Assembly (NCBI RefSeq): GCF_910592395.1 | Contig: NC_088325.1 | Location: 7,099,501-7,163,500 of the forward strand | DNA: 64,000 nucleotides | Source: Lineus longissimus | Lineage: Eukaryota > Nemertea > Pilidiophora > Heteronemertea > Lineidae | Direction of reading: 5' to 3' | In this document: piece after piece, positions 62,610 through 64,000 of the stretch | Position numbering within the stretch: position 1 is the first letter of the stretch | Layout: each line of letters begins with the position of its first letter | Notes under the pieces: model-generated | What the model saw: the letters and a program-made list of their open reading frames with translations, nothing else | The model's database searches: none | Told to the model about the DNA's origin: nothing | Program-made: the position numbers and the translations under genes

Positions 62610-64000
62610 CAAGAGGCCCAAGGGCCTGGCGCTCAGCTGGATGACCTAATAACATAGGACTGAGGGTATAAAGTAGTAAATATCGGCTTTATACTACTGT
62701 TTGAAGGTCAAGAGAACACGTTATACCACTAAAATTTCCAATGCAGAGCTGCCAGCTGGATGAAATATGATTGAACTAATCAGCCATGGTATGTAAATAT
62801 TACAGGTGGCAACGGAAGATATCCCTAGTTCAGTATGTTGTATCGGTAGCTTTACAGAAAAGAAGTGTCAGAGAGGATGAGACTTCTCCATGGACAACTG
62901 TGGTATGTCCAGGCTGGGTTTCTGTGAGTGGTAAGGAGAATTGACAGTTTTTTTATGGGAGTAATATTATTGTGTTGCTTAAAACGTCTACTTTTTACTC
63001 ATGTAAGAATCGTAGTACTAATAATAACTTCAACTTATTTTCCGGTTATGATAACACAACACGCATCTTCATAATCATGACCTTTCTCAAACTAACTGAA
63101 TGACCTAATCGCCTTGGACGCACAACCTAACCACATATCATTCCGCCCCGACGATCGACACATCCATTCGATTCGAGAACACTCGATAAAGTTTGATAAA
63201 TAAACTAGAACTGAGATTTCACAGGAGCACCTGTGAATTCATGACTCCAGGATTGTTTTGAGGGCGATATCGTAAGAGTTGGTCTTGAGTATGGGGACCT
63301 GTGAAGGTCCGTGTCTGTGAGGCACCTGGGGAGAGAAGACTAGTTGAACGATGGGATCTGACACGGACACTACTATTGATCTCATTATATGAATACCATT
63401 TAATTACAAACAAGTGAAAACAGATCATATCATATTCCTTGGCATAAATTAAAAGAGGAGTGCGGGAACAAGGTTTTTTAGCAGGAGGAAAGCGAGAACA
63501 TTTTGCGCCGTCGTATTCTGATTTGACTGGTTAGTGGTGAAATCTGCTTTTAATTGTGCAAATTAACATATTTGTTTTACCAGTTCTAACGTTGTCTGAA
63601 TTAAAGATGCTTTCCCAATGCTTGACTGGTCTGGCAAGAGGCATTGCCAGGAAAACGTGACGTCATTTGGCCATTCTTCTTACCGCACGCCCTCCCTCTC
63701 CGTAAAACTTCCTGACATGGTGTGAAGTGGGAGGGCGCACAATGGGAACCACACTGCTGCGATGTTAATAGTTTCTATTTATAGAATTCAGCGGCAGAGA
63801 TTTTAAGCACGGAAAAAGTAGATTAACTCGGCTAATCTCAATGGATTTTACTCAGGAATGTTTTCAAGGCGAGAGAAACATCTGATTTAAGTACTACGCT
63901 TATTAGATTTCATGTTCATGCCGAAGATTGGCCTAAAACGTGGACGAAAAGAGTGCATTATCGAGTGTTGGAGAGGTCACGTGATTGGACGAGAAACCTG
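62610..64000. other. right-edge intergenic sequence with promoter-like boxes
   Basis: No coding exon recognised. Perfect CRE TGACGTCA at 63658-63665, and TCACGTGA followed by inverted CCAAT (ATTGG) at 63977-63988. These could belong to a distal DIXDC1 promoter or to a gene beyond the edge. Confidence 0.35.

Overview
The window is animal nuclear DNA. It holds two multi-exon genes, both read from the minus strand, with GT-AG introns that I placed by reading codon phase across every junction. Both genes are chromatin or signalling regulators found across bilaterians. The first keeps a nuclear-receptor-like zinc module known from fly Trithorax and absent from vertebrate MLL1/MLL2. Together with the dense repeat content (rolling-circle-like elements with microsatellite tails, many short inverted-repeat elements), this suggests a marine invertebrate, most likely a lophotrochozoan such as a mollusc or brachiopod. 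The phylum is inference.

Layout. (1) About 476-37454, minus: a KMT2A/KMT2B-type (MLL/Trithorax) histone H3K4 methyltransferase, 27 coding exons visible, about 4,680 residues. Only the last coding exon(s), with the end of SET and the post-SET cysteines, lie beyond the left edge. Domain order: menin motif, LEDGF motif, one AT-hook, nuclear-receptor-like zinc module, MLL pre-CXXC block, CXXC finger, PHD1-3, a bromodomain with a huge insertion, HCF-1 motif, extended PHD, FYRN, one 6.7-kb exon with an AT-hook cluster and a lone C2HC finger, FYRC, Win motif, SET. (2) 37455-45636: intergenic, AT-rich, with a probable KMT2 promoter next to exon 1, an array of short palindromes and several transposon relics. 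(3) 45637-59421, minus: a complete DIXDC1 (Ccd1) gene, 14 coding exons, 675 residues, with a CH domain, coiled coils and a DIX domain, acting in Wnt/Dishevelled signalling. (4) 59422-64000: sequence upstream of DIXDC1, mostly repeats, with promoter-like boxes at the right edge.

The striking non-genic signal is one repeat family, about eight copies, all in the + orientation (antisense to both genes). Copies are built from ~300-bp tandem units, a (GAC)n-type microsatellite and, in the best copies, a terminal hairpin. This matches Helentron-associated (pearl/HINE-like) non-autonomous elements. Units carry a near-perfect CTCF core and a composite nuclear-receptor site (DR3 plus an ERR/SF-1-type half-site). 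Two copies in different genes are almost identical, so the family has moved recently. If the sites are bound, the family would be spreading insulator and hormone-receptor sites through this locus.
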